The notes: a model not told the origin generated them from the sequence alone. A DNA stretch of 28,544 nucleotides from Chara braunii (GCA_003427395.1 BFEA01000202.1:779808-808351); one strand, 5' to 3'. Shown: positions 1 to 8,898, counted from the stretch's first letter. Numbers and translations are program-made.

Positions 1-605
1 TGCAAAACACTAGAATGAGCACAAACCAAAGTTGCGATTTACTACTAAGTGAAGAAATGGAGAGAAAGTGAAGGGAGAGTGAGTGAAACTCACTTGCATG
101 CATAAAAACACAAAATGGAAAGTGGCGATTTACTTTGGAGTGAAAAAATGGACAAAACAAGAGAGATAGATCATGCAAAACACTAGAATGAGCACAAACC
201 AATGTTTCGATTTGCCAAGTGGAGAGATGAAGAGAAAGTGAAGGGAGAATGACCGAAACTCACTCTCATGCATGAAAACACAAAATGGAAAGTGACGATT
301 TACTTTGGAATGACGTAATGAACAAAACAAGAAAGATAGTTCATGCAAAACACTAGATTGAGCACAAACCAAAGTTGCGATTTACTACCAAGTAAAGAAA
401 TGGAGAGTTGGAGTGAAGGAATTGACAAAACAAGAGAGAAAAATCATGCAAAATACTAGAATGAGCACAAACCAAAGTTGCGATTTACCACCAAGTGAAA
501 AAATTGAGAGAAAGTGAAGGGAGAATGAGTGAAACTCACTCCCATGCATGAAAACACAAAATGGAAAGTGACGATTTACTTTGGAGTGAAGAATGAGTCA
601 ATTGG
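1..605. repeat. Tandem repeat of about 171 bp, 3.5 copies
   Basis: The phrase tgcaaaacactag (or a one-base variant) starts at 1, 174, 344 and 447, giving periods of 173, 170 and 103 bases; the third copy has lost about 67 bases. Each unit is itself two related halves of about 82-91 bases, marked by gcgattt or acgattt at 34, 125, 207, 295, 377, 480 and 570. It sits at the outer part of the left arm, and its motif ccaagtgaa...gagagaaag is the diverged counterpart, inverted, of the 91-bp array at 13745-14260. Confidence 0.85.
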
Positions 606-718
606 AAGATCATTACTTGTGAAAAAGCCTCCTACTACCTACTTTAAGCTTTGGAAAGTACCTATGGAGAGAGAGAAGATTAGAAAGAAGAACAAAATGG
701 AATGTAGATGAGGAATCA

Positions 719-833
719 TGGAGGAGTAAGAGAAGAAGAAGGGGAGGAAGAAAGAGGAGAGGAGGAAGAAGAAGAAGAAGAAGAAGAGGAGGAGGAAGAT
801 GATAAAGAAGAAGAAGAAGAAGAGGATTTTTCT
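719..833. repeat. Purine-rich GAA/GGA microsatellite
   Basis: About 115 bases of almost pure A and G on the plus strand, mostly GAA and GGA triplets, followed by a short T run. The right arm has the complementary CTT-rich tract at 13275-13500 at the corresponding place. Open frames of poly-Leu or poly-Ser in this stretch come from the simple repeat and are not genes. Confidence 0.9.
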
Positions 834-1214
834 TTTTTTCCACCCACCTCCTCTAGTATCTTGGAGTTGAAGTACCAATCTTTATGATGTTTTTTCTTCA
901 CTTGGCTATGGGTCCCTTCTAACTCACACCCTTCTCATCCTTCCTCCTCAGTCCGTTCTTGATGGTGACAAACTCCTATCACTATGGCTATGGAGTCCCC
1001 CCCTCTAGGAGGTCTAAGGGGACTTTCTCTAGCCTTTCCTTCTTCGTCACAGCCTGGGGGCTATGGCGGATTACCTTCCTAGGCCAGCCTCACTACCACC
1101 AACCTCTAGAGCTCGTCACGCTAGCCCAAAGTCTCCTCTAAGCTCCCAAACTGGCGGGGGTTCCCCTCTTCTCACTTCAAGTGAGAGTGGTGCTCTCTTG
1201 GACTCATGTCAGGC

Positions 1215-1221
1215 TTAAATA
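1215..1221 (-). promoter_or_regulatory. TATA-like element of the left arm (TATTTAA)
   Basis: The minus strand reads tatttaa at the place where the right arm has TATATAA (12874-12880). If the arm is an LTR this would be the core promoter at the U3/R border, about 3.46 kb from the LTR start, directing transcription leftward. It is a weaker match than the right copy. Confidence 0.35.
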
Positions 1222-1356
1222 GGTTGGACACAGTATTCTGGTCAGCCCATGGACCTCCCCATGTGCCTCATGGTGAACCGAGGTACCCCCATGACCATTT
1301 TTCACTTGTAGGTCTCTCCGAGAGTATCTGGGCCAAAATTTGGCCAAGTACATGTC

Positions 1357-1383
1357 GTCCGAGTGGTTGGTACCAACTCGGAC
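1357..1383. repeat. Hairpin GTCCGAGT...ACTCGGAC
   Basis: Eight-base arms are separated by 11 bases that themselves contain the palindrome ttggtaccaa. The right arm carries the same block at 12711-12740 with ten-base arms (CAGTCCGAGT...ACTCGGACTG). Confidence 0.8.
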
Positions 1384-1568
1384 TGCCTCTTGGGCCTCCT
1401 CATGCCTCACCCCATTCTCCTGAAGCTACTCCCTTGAACCAAAATGCCCAAGGGCAACCTCACTTGGGAAAAAAGGTCCGGCCTAGTGGGCCTTTTTCTC
1501 GATCTTTTCAGTTTCTAACCTATCTTTGGTAGACCGATATATTTTTTCATGCCTCTGTGCCTTTCCAG

Positions 1569-1593
1569 CCTTGGATCTGGCAAAGATCCAAGG
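1569..1593. repeat. Hairpin CCTTGGATC...GATCCAAGG
   Basis: A perfect nine-base stem with a seven-base loop. A diverged inverted counterpart with gatct/agatc arms is seen near 12526-12556. Confidence 0.8.
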
Positions 1594-1808
1594 CCAACAA
1601 TATTCCGAGCTACCCCTTGGTGATCCTTGCTTCAGTTTTGGGCCCCAAAGCCTATCTTTTCAATTTTTGGTGCATTTGGCCCTCTGTTTGGGTCAAATGC
1701 ACAGTTTTGTCTTTTTCCTTTTTTTGTTTCTTTCCATTTTGGGCTCCCAACTATTTCCGGAGTTGACCGTCTGAGTTGACCTCATAAAAAACAATCATAT
1801 TCCCTCCT

Positions 1809-1835
1809 CCATGGATCTGAATCTCAGATCCATGG
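1809..1835. repeat. Hairpin with perfect 12-bp stem and 3-nt loop
   Basis: CCATGGATCTGA is followed after atc by its reverse complement TCAGATCCATGG. The right-arm counterpart, around 12283-12308, keeps the catgg-atctg/cagat-catg arms with one mismatch. Confidence 0.85.
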
Positions 1836-1926
1836 TCCAAAAAAAAAACGGTCATTTTTCTTTTGCCTTTTCTCTCAATTTTGCCTTTTAATTCAGATAT
1901 TGTAGAGATAATGCCCAAGGTCTCTG

Positions 1927-1938
1927 CAATCCGGATTG
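1927..1938. repeat. Perfect palindrome CAATCCGGATTG
   Basis: A 12-base perfect palindrome, identical to 12171-12182 in the opposite arm although the flanking sequence has diverged. The next block inward in both arms is the CAGTAGGGAC hairpin, so order and spacing are kept as well. Confidence 0.85.
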
Positions 1939-1968
1939 TCCTGCACCATTTTTGGAGGGATGAGGTAA

Positions 1969-1994
1969 CAGTAGGGACCTGCCAGTCCCTACTG
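1969..1994. repeat. Hairpin CAGTAGGGAC...GTCCCTACTG
   Basis: A perfect ten-base stem with a six-base loop (ctgcca). The same stem and loop length occur at 12115-12140. Related versions occur at 3416-3440 and 10834-10875, so this hairpin is used more than once per arm. Confidence 0.85.
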
Positions 1995-2420
1995 TGCCAG
2001 TCCCAACTGACCGATTTATTTTCCTTCACCCTTTTCTCCCCTTTCGTCTCATTCTCCCTCCATTTTTTTTACTTTTTTTTTCTTTTATTTCCGATGTGAC
2101 AAGTGTCAAATGACAATTGAGTCTTTTTCTAGACCATGGATCTTCATCTATGGCCAGATTCAGACTCAGCACTTGATCGTTATATCTCGGATTACAATAA
2201 TGAAGCCCCCACACTTAAGGAGGCTTCATTTTGCCTCCATCAGTCTCAATTTTTTAGGCCCCTTTGCTCCGATTTTCTTTTGACAACCCTTTTTTTATGT
2301 TCAGCCCCTTGGGGCTCTATTTTCTCATGCCTAGCTAATCCGAGATATCCCGGATTGCTGGGCAGCCCTCTCCTCACCATTATTTTGCTTCCTTTTCTGT
2401 CATGACTCTCCCGCTTGACT

Positions 2421-2442
2421 CCACTAGTGTTTGCACTAATGG
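2421..2442. repeat. Hairpin CCACTAGTG...CACTAATGG
   Basis: Near-perfect arms with one mismatch. It is an older-looking version of the perfect hairpin at 3861-3882 and is likewise followed by a block containing gatcttgat. Confidence 0.7.
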
Positions 2443-2839
2443 TGCCAATATTTTCCACCGTCTAGATCTTGATTTCGGCGGTGCTGTTTGCTTTGCGTGA
2501 CCATTCCTCACGTTGGCTCATGGTTCCCTTGGGACATCTCAAGTCTTTGTCGCTCTCCTCGTACTAGTTCTATTTTTTTTATACCGCCGGTAGTCCCGCC
2601 GACGCAATTTCAATTTTTCGACTATTTTTATTTAAGACTATTTAGTCCACGACATCATCCCGCATGACGTCCCATTTTTATTTTGGGACTTTCCTTGTCC
2701 CTGTTAGTTCCAATATCCCCTCCTCAAGTGCGTCATGTGCGCCGATTATTCTCGGCCACGAGGTCCTTATCGCTCGGTTGTTGTTTACCGTCTCTATTTG
2801 CCCCATGCGGAAGTCATTTTTTTCTAGCCTTTTGGGTTC

Positions 2840-3200
2840 GCCATGACTCATTTTTTCTTGGCTTAGGCATCCTTATGCAGTCCATTATTTATTGGACTGC
2901 AACTGTGGTCATTTCCCTAGTCCCACAGTCCCACAACTTGCCCCAAATTGAAAGAAAATGAAGTGTTTTTTTTTTAAGTGCATTCGGGCTCAATATTGAC
3001 TCCGGATGCACCTAAAACATGTGTTTTCCCTCCCCATGCAGTCTGTTGTAACTCGGACTGCAGTAGCGGTCAATTTCCTAGTCCTATTGCCCTACAACTA
3101 GCCCAAAACTAAAGGAAAAGGAAACGGGCAATTTTCAAGTGCATTCGGGCTCAATATTGACTCCGGATGCATCTAAAACATGTGTTTTCCCTTCCTCATG
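2840..3200. repeat. 161-bp tandem duplication inside the left arm
   Basis: The segment aagtgcattcgggctcaata occurs at 2976 and again at 3137, a period of 161 bases. Each copy also carries a GCAGTC...GACTGC hairpin (2877-2900 and 3038-3062), a 'ggtcattt/ggtcaattt ccta' block, and the phrase acatgtgttttccct. The right arm shows one copy of the acatgtgtttt block (near 11095 in inverted form), so the duplication is probably specific to the left copy. Confidence 0.8.
2877..2900. repeat. Hairpin GCAGTCCA...TGGACTGC
   Basis: An eight-base stem with an eight-base AT loop. The right-arm version, GCAGTCCGC...GCGGACTGC at 11222-11245, has a nine-base stem. The bases differ but pairing is kept in both copies. 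Confidence 0.8.
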
Positions 3201-3611
3201 TAATCCGTTGAATCTCAGTTGCATAAGGTTTTGATTTTTCTTGATTTTCTCTGTAAAATCAAGAGAAAATCAAGATACTTTTTAACCGACATATGCCAAA
3301 ATGTATCTGGTCATGGATGTATCTCCCGAAGTGGCCGTTTTTTACCGTTAATACCTTTTTCTCATTTCTTTTCTTTTCTCTCTTCTTTTCTTTTCATTTC
3401 CCTCCCTTTTTGGATAGTAGGGACCTGTCAATCCCTACTTGTGGCAATTCCTGCTGACGGTCAACTCACTCACCCCCTCTCACTCCTTTTGTTTTATTCT
3501 CCCACCTTTTTCTTTTCTTTTTCTTTCTTTTCGAGTATGCCAAGTGTCAAGTAGTCGTTAAGGCCTTTTCCAAGCCCTTCCTCTTAGTTCCGGTCTCCTT
3601 ATGCCCATGGT

Positions 3612-3635
3612 GCAGTCCGTTATATCTCGGACCGC
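3612..3635. repeat. Hairpin GCAGTCCG...CGGACCGC flanked by atgcccatgg repeats
   Basis: The arms pair with one G-T/C mismatch around ttatatct. The 10-base phrase atgcccatgg precedes it (3601) and follows it (3651). The right counterpart at 10690-10719 has longer arms that extend into CCCAATTG/CAGTTGGG. Confidence 0.7.
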
Positions 3636-3860
3636 AACTGTGGGCCCCTCATGCCCATGGGAGTCTCCTTTTAGTTTTATTTCTCTCACACCGTGACCCC
3701 TCATATTCCGATTTTATCCTAGGAGCCTATTTTTCACATGGAGTCTCTTTTGACTCCATTGTCTTGAGGGAGTTTAATCTGAGATTTTTCGGATTGCTCC
3801 CATGCCTCCCCCTTCATGCTTCTTTACTTTTTCTTTTCCCTTTTGTCTTTCCGTTTGCTC

Positions 3861-3882
3861 CCACTAGTGCTTGCACTAGTGG
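3861..3882. repeat. Hairpin CCACTAGTGC tt GCACTAGTGG
   Basis: A perfect ten-base stem with a two-base loop. The opposite arm has CCACTAGTGC aa GCATTAGTGG at 10452-10473. In the left arm it is followed 16 bases later by the 11-bp hairpin at 3898. Confidence 0.85.
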
Positions 3883-3897
3883 TGCTAATATTCTTGG

Positions 3898-3921
3898 CCG
3901 TCAAGATCTTGATCTTGACGG
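3898..3921. repeat. Hairpin CCGTCAAGATC tt GATCTTGACGG
   Basis: A perfect 11-base stem with a two-base loop. A related hairpin, GTCAAGAT...ATCTTGAC, lies at 11634-11653 in the right arm. Confidence 0.85.
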
Positions 3922-4029
3922 TAGATCTGACTTTTAATTATTTTTCCGTCATGTCGCTCCACAATCCTTCTTGAGGCCTTTTCATATCCCCGCCTCTTGT
4001 CATGCACTCGTCCTCGACACTTGTCCCGC

Positions 4030-4111
4030 GTGGTGGTCCCGCCGGTACTTGTCCCGCTGGTGGTCCCGCCGGCACTCGTCCCGCCGGTGGTCTCGTCGAT
4101 ATTTTGTCCCG
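4030..4111. repeat. 27-bp GC-rich minisatellite, three copies
   Basis: The unit ggtggtcccgccggtacttg plus gtcccgc repeats at exact 27-base spacing, with the third copy degraded. The right arm has the inverted counterpart at 10245-10340 (accaccggcgggacaagtgt type units). One reading frame gives Gly/Pro/Ala repeats that resemble collagen; I regard this as a by-product of the repeat. Confidence 0.8.
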
Positions 4112-4686
4112 GATACCATTATTTTTACTTAGCCCTATGTGGTCCCTGGTACCTTTCCTCATGGTGTCCCGGTTTCTTTTGGCGTCTGCCGCCCTATAGT
4201 GACCCCTTTTCCTTATCTTTTCTCGAGCCCCGCGAGCGTCAGTTTCTTCGGCAGTGGCGCTTCCAATCCATGGTTTCCGTTAATTGTCGTAGGTGGCCCG
4301 CGCGTCGGGGCCCTTATTTTCTAGTGTCTCGTGGCCACCAGGTCTGTCCACCTCTCGACTTCACTATTCTCTTGTCATCCGCCGTGCCTTGCTTGCTCAG
4401 TTCATGGCCCCTCGGGCCCTTGTCATGCCGAACTCGAATGACCCTTTTGGTCCCATGTTATGCCTCCGTACGCCCACGTCCTGTCACTTACTTTCTCGAC
4501 GTCGCCGGGTCCCTTCATCCCGCGGCACTCAGCCCAGGGCATCATTCGTCTCAGGGGTCCCATCCCGGTTCTTAGTCTTTTCTCTCCTTCTTGTCTCCTT
4601 TCTCTGGATTCCTCTGTCGTGCACAACTTCGCTATATATCGGCTCTCACCGACCGGGACAATGTTCGAGAACCAGAGGTCCCGACA

Positions 4687-5176
4687 ACGTGAGGATAAAA
4701 AAAGGGCAATATTGGTCATAAGCATACCTGGGCACAGGGGTGGGCCGTTAATGCACACCTTAGACACCGTTGCTTGATGATGAGGACAGGTACGTTGGAT
4801 ACAGGGGAAGGGGGATTCCAATTGATGCTCAACTGTATATCACAACCATATCGATTGTGCATACATCTGCTCACATGATTTATTTTTATTTTTGATTAGT
4901 TGGTGGACACACTACTAACACCCAACATACAACCTAAATTAGTATTGTAGTATTCTGTTGTAGCCAATTATAATCGAAGTTGTTGTGAGTGAAACTAATT
5001 GAGATAAGAGTAGATCGTATGTACAGTTTGTGTGAATGTGAATGATACCGCTTGAACAGTAGCCTAGGTGACTTGCCAGATATTATTTTATTTTTATTTG
5101 TTTTTACAACCTAGTCAGACATATGTTTGGGTAGGCTTCAGTGAGGGCATTAGTGCAGACAGTGTCTGCCTAGCTG
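4687..5176 (+). other. Leader between the left arm and element 1 gag, no gene seen
   Basis: This 490-base, AT-rich stretch has no supported coding sequence. No TG...CA LTR matching the 3' LTR start at 8869 is visible, and no primer-binding site follows 4686. A perfect seven-base hairpin, GCAGACA g TGTCTGC, lies at 5155-5169, eight bases before the gag ATG. It is probably the remaining untranslated leader of element 1. Confidence 0.4.
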
Positions 5177-6921
5177 ATGAGTGGATCAGGCCATGGTGAG
5201 GATAGATCTGTAGGAAGGAGCGTGGCACATCAGGAGTCCCTTAGGATCCCAATTGTGCACCAAGCTAAACCCTTTGAGGGAGAGAGGGCTTTGCGACAGG
5301 AAGCAGTAGTTGAACGCTTGCAGAGAGCTAGAGAAGCGGCAGCAGCAGCCGAGCAAGCGCTAGCAACGGCAACAACCATTGCAACAGCTATAGCTACTTT
5401 TGCTGCTACCTCAACCGCTACATCTGGTGAGATGATCATTGGCATGCCGCAGAATTCGCAGGCCACATCCAGCAAAGTGAACACAAGCAATTCTTCCAGC
5501 GAGATGGTGGGCTCGCAGTACAACTCACCACCTCCACGTACTCGAGAAGCCATTGAACTCCAGCAAGTGGAGTTGATCCGCTTACGGTTAGAGAAGGAAC
5601 TTAGAGAAGCTACTGAAAGAGAAAATGAGATTAGAACTAGGAAAACTAGACTAGAGAATAGGAAGGCATTCAAAGTTTTTGTAGAAGGGTTCGATGACGC
5701 TGTCATTGGTGACAACATGAGAATTCTCAAGGCAGGTCTTCTGTACATGCATGCATACATGGGCAGCAAACTGGATGCTATCCAGGATACCCTTGACCAG
5801 ATACTAAGCACCAATGCAGGGAATGAGAAAGCTTTCCCATCTCCAATAGGTGGGCCCAGTTTTCGGCGTCCGGTGTTTTCATCACCAGTTTCTTCTCTGG
5901 TGATGACTAGTCCTACTATGTCTCAATATAGCAGTTCACCAAGAGGTACGTCAGCAGCTGCAGCAACACAGACTGTTGCTTCTTCATCTTCTGGTTCAAC
6001 GGCTGGTGCTACACAACAGCCGGTCCCACTAGAGGGACAACAACAGCCTTGGTACCCCAAGATTTCCCTGAAACCACCCTCAACCTTCTCAGGTGATAAG
6101 AATGATGAGGCTCTCGACACTTGGTTGAGAATGGTGCCAGTGTGGGTCATGGCAAAGAGGACACGGGTAGAGGAAGAGGTGATCATTGTCGCCTCGTATC
6201 TAGAGGGTTCAACAACTCGATGGCTAGATGGATTAGTAGCCTCGAAAGGGTTNGGTAGGTGCATGAATGATTGGGCTAAGANCCNTGCTCTTAAGAGCNT
6301 CATGGAATTGGTAAAAACACGATGGCACAAACCGCNGTAGGCCCAGCAGGCCACTGACGCGTTGACGCGGCTTNATACTAAGAAGTACAAGTCCACGCGT
6401 GAGCTTACCTCAGTCGTGGAGCNTCTCATTGTCGTCCCCGGTGTGCGCTATGATCCACAGGTCNTCATGACCATGTATCTTAGATGTCTTCCCACAGACG
6501 TCAAGAACCTGCTGGTCAGTCAAGCCAGCATCGAATAGCACACTCTGGACTCATTCAACAAGAAGACCCTAGACTTAGAGGCTAGGCTAGGAGGAGGCCA
6601 ACAAACCCTTACAGACGAAAGAAAGAAGAAAAGTCCATAAAAGTGGAAAAAGAAAGGTTGTTGATTGATGATGGTTGATGCCAAAGGGAATCAAACCGAG
6701 ATCGACCATTACTCCGACTTAGCAGACAAAAGAGAGTTTGAGGATCACGATCGTATTGAGGGTAGCAACCTTGCCTCGCTTGTAAAGGTTAGGGCAGGCG
6801 CCCGCGGCAAGGGCGGTGAACAAAAGAGTCAGGGGCCGACCCAAAACTCAAACAAGGTACCAGCTTGGGCGAGGGCGGTCTGGAACAAGATGTGTGGCGG
6901 GACCGCTATTCGCGAGGAGCT
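5177..6921 (+). pseudogene. Element 1 gag of a Ty3/gypsy chromovirus, broken by four in-frame stops
   Basis: Gag would form the virus-like particle and bind element RNA. From the ATG at 5177 one reading frame can be followed to about 6921. The N-terminus holds a charged helix, an Ala/Thr-rich stretch (about residues 55-80), a Glu/Arg-rich coiled-coil-like stretch (residues 125-155) and a Ser/Thr/Gln-rich linker. The capsid-like core follows, with PWYPKISLKPPSTFSGDKND, then ALDTWLRM and TTRWLDGL, typical of Ty3 gag. In-frame stops are TAG 6338-6340, TAG 6536-6538, TAA 6638-6640 and TGA 6662-6664. Eight single ambiguous bases fall within 6253-6464. Coding-like sequence continues past each stop (LPTDVKNLL, then LDLEARLGGGQQTL), so it is one decayed gene and not several small ones. 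Confidence 0.8.
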
Positions 6922-6963
6922 TGCATCAAATGCAGCGAGTACGACCAATAACAGTTTAGATGC
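6922..6963 (+). pseudogene. Degenerate CCHC zinc knuckle of element 1 gag
   Basis: In a frame shifted from the preceding gag, the bases read C-I-K-C-S-E-Y-D-Q-stop-Q-F-R-C. This is a CX2CX4HX4C knuckle whose His has become Gln (CAA, 6946-6948) and is followed by TAA (6949-6951). The knuckle normally binds RNA during packaging. Its position at the gag C-terminus is as expected; the frame change and two lesions mean it is dead. Confidence 0.7.
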
Positions 6964-7306
6964 AAGAACGTGAAGGTAGCGTAGAAGATACCTCCCAAAG
7001 GTGGATTTAGGAACTCTTCTTCCCATAGTGAGGCTTCTACGAGCTCCAACTCGGGAAACACACCGGGCCAGTAGAAGTTATAGTTGTTTCTCCTCCTCAT
7101 GAAGTGGGCGATGTAACCTTCCCACTTCAAGAGTTGGCCGAAGCTATCAACTCTTTAGTCACCCCGGTGATGCATCCTGACCCAACGATTCTTTGTTCGT
7201 TGGATGTGTCTGAGGCCTTAGAGGACTTGCAAAATTAGTGGTCGGCAAGGGACCCTTGTGAGTCTCGGGTTGCATTAAGTAAGAGGTCCTAGAGAGGGGC
7301 ACTTCG
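6964..7306 (+). pseudogene. Gag-integrase junction lacking protease, RT and RNase H
   Basis: A complete element would have about 2 kb of protease, reverse transcriptase and RNase H here. Only about 340 bases are present, with short coding-like pieces in different frames (for example EVGDVTFPLQELAEAINSL near 7100-7160). No DTG/DSG, YxDD or TDAS motif is found in any frame. An internal deletion is the simplest reading, making the copy non-autonomous. Confidence 0.65.
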
Positions 7307-8022
7307 TTGCGGAAGTCGGTGCAAGTGGCCGTAAATATGGAAGCCTACAAGGAAGATCCTGTCACGATGGACATCATACGCAAACTTGAGGCCCAAGACA
7401 AGGCCACATCTTATGAGTTTGTGATGGTGGACGGGTTACTCTTTCTTGAGAAGGTAGGGTTTAAGAGATTAGTTGTTCTAGCTAGTGAGATTTTGCGTAG
7501 TTTATGTTTAGGAGATTGTCATAATGCAATGGGACGTTTTGGCTATAAGAAGACTAGTGCAAATCTGGTACAACGATTTTGGTGGCCTGGTATGCTGGAC
7601 AAAGCCAAACAGTACGTTCAGACTTGTCAAGTCTATCAGCAGAACAAGTTGCGGACTCGAGTTCCGATTGGATTACTCAAGCCTCTATCCATTCTCGCTT
7701 GTCTGAGAGAGAGTGTTTCCATGGATTTCATGGATACCCTTGTGACCAGCAAGAGTGGCAAGAGGCATATGTTCGTCATAGTTGATAGGTTTACTAAGTT
7801 CGCTAGACTGATTGCCATGCTAGAGACCGCGAGGACTCAACACGTCGTCAAGTTATTCATGGATAACTGGGTGCGTGACTTTGAACTGCCAAAGACTATC
7901 GTTAGCGATAGAGATGTCTGTTTCACAAATGAAATGTGGAAGCAGAACTGGTGGGCAGCCAACTCCGGGTGGCTTCTGGGAATCATCTCGAAGCCAACGG
8001 GCAAGCTGGACTGATGAACTGA
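7307..8022 (+). pseudogene. Element 1 integrase: zinc-binding and catalytic core, inactivated
   Basis: Integrase inserts element cDNA into host DNA. An N-terminal HHCC finger is recognisable but has lost two ligands: His is at 7520-7522, the second His is Arg (7535-7537), Cys is at 7625-7627 and the second Cys is Tyr (7634-7636). The core shows SMDFMDTL (first catalytic Asp, 7724-7726), FVIVDRFTKFARL and IVSDRD (second Asp, 7907-7909). A frameshift at about 7930-7980 moves the frame. In the new frame NHLEANGQAGLMN appears, where the catalytic Glu expected after GQA is Gly (8008-8010), followed by TGA (8020-8022). The frame opens before 7307 without a clear ATG, as expected for part of a polyprotein. 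Confidence 0.8.
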
Positions 8023-8640
8023 GTGGTGCAGCATCTATTGAGGCATTACATAAAGCCCAACCAACTGACTGGGATGAGAAGTTACCTCTAACCACCAGCC
8101 AATACAACAATGCTTTGCACAACACCATTGTTGTCAGTCCAAATCAGCTACACGTGGGGTGGAAGCCTAGATTTTCTCTAGACTTCCGCATGCCTGAAAA
8201 TCGATCTGCTGCAACTTTGAATTTGGTGTCTAGTATGAGAAGTTGTTGAAGCAAGCTATCGAACACTTCAAGAAATCTCAAGAAGCAGTGATTGTTTATG
8301 AGAACAAGCATCGATGACAGTCCACATTTCAGATAGGGGAATGTGTCTTGGTTGAGTCTAGTGAGTTAGGGAAGAAATTTGGCATCCATGACAGTCCACA
8401 TCTCTACGAAACTAATGCCTCAATACTTCAGTCCTTGGGAAGTTTTGGATATTGTGCGTAGTGAAGAGGATGGTCCCTCGTATGTGATCCGAATCCCAGG
8501 TCACCTGCGCACTTACCCTATGTTTCACGCCTCAAAGTTTGCACCCTTTCGTTGAGACACAGCAGTTCCCATTAAGGAGATTTACGCCGCCCCCAACCAT
8601 GGATGGCCACGTGGACATCGACGACATGTTTTAAAACAGA
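8023..8640 (+). pseudogene. Element 1 integrase C-terminal region with GPY/F-like module
   Basis: In a third frame the core continues as PTDWDEKLPLTTSQYNNALH and VSPNQLHVGWKPR to about 8249. It is then frameshifted into FSPWEVLDIV...SYVIRIPGHLRTYPMFHASK (about 8430-8550), which matches the GPY/F module that ends Ty3/gypsy integrases. A 14-base phrase, atgacagtccacat, occurs twice (8314 and 8389), suggesting a local duplication within this decayed part. Several stops and shifts prevent any single product. Confidence 0.7.
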
Positions 8641-8643
8641 GAC

Positions 8644-8898
8644 ATGCCTGTTCCTAAGCTTGTAGGCAGAAGGAGACCGCCGAAACCCAAGAGGGAATAC
8701 AGGGTCAGATTCAGGCATCATACTGATCCAAAAGAAGACCGATGGTTCACTAGGGAGGAATTGATTGAGACAACACCTCAAATTGTGGGAGACTATGAGA
8801 GACGGTTGAACGGGAAGGCACCTGCAAAGAAGCATCTCAACGGACTTTCGAAGCTAAGGGGGATAGAATGTGAGGACTCTGTCCTCAGGGGCCCCTAG
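8644..8898 (+). pseudogene. Element 1 C-terminal chromodomain-like segment
   Basis: An 84-residue open frame contains REYRVRFRHHTDPKEDRWF then TREELIETTPQIVGDYERRL, a chromodomain-like fold with the Y-x-V-x-F/W strand and an acidic-tryptophan motif in place of the usual YLVKWKGY. Such domains sit at the end of chromovirus integrases and steer insertion to particular chromatin. It follows the GPY/F-like module directly. The polypurine tract and LTR start (8869) overlap the end of the frame, so the last ten residues lie in the LTR. Confidence 0.65.
8855..8868 (+). promoter_or_regulatory. Candidate polypurine tract of element 1
   Basis: The purine run taagggggatagaa lies immediately before TGTGAGGACT. 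In Ty3/gypsy elements the polypurine tract primes plus-strand DNA synthesis and abuts the 3' LTR, so position and composition both fit. Confidence 0.6.

Larger units (their letters stand above)
1..4686 (-). repeat. Left giant LTR-like arm, inverted relative to 9743-14260 (outer end runs off the window)
   Basis: Read on the minus strand from 4686, this arm begins TGTCGGGACC and can be followed block by block against the plus-strand sequence at 9743-14260. Shared blocks in the same order are a GC-rich 27-bp minisatellite, a CCACTAGTGC hairpin, a GCAGTCC hairpin, a CAGTAGGGAC hairpin, the palindrome CAATCCGGATTG, a catgga-tctga hairpin, a GTCCGAGT hairpin, a TATA-like site, a stretch holding gctatggcgga, a GAA/CTT microsatellite and a terminal tandem array. 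The TG start, U3-like length, TATA-like site and repeats downstream fit a very long LTR. No coding sequence is convincing inside it. A giant terminal inverted repeat of a DNA transposon is the alternative; the outer end lies outside the window. Confidence 0.6.

Noticed and set aside
613-901. Minus-strand Leu-, Phe- or Ser-rich open frames
   Set aside because: They are translations of the GAA/GGA microsatellite in all three frames.
3997-4575. 192-codon plus-strand frame with collagen-like repeats
   Set aside because: It lies inside the LTR-like arm and is created by the 27-bp minisatellite; the homologous right arm does not keep the frame clearly.
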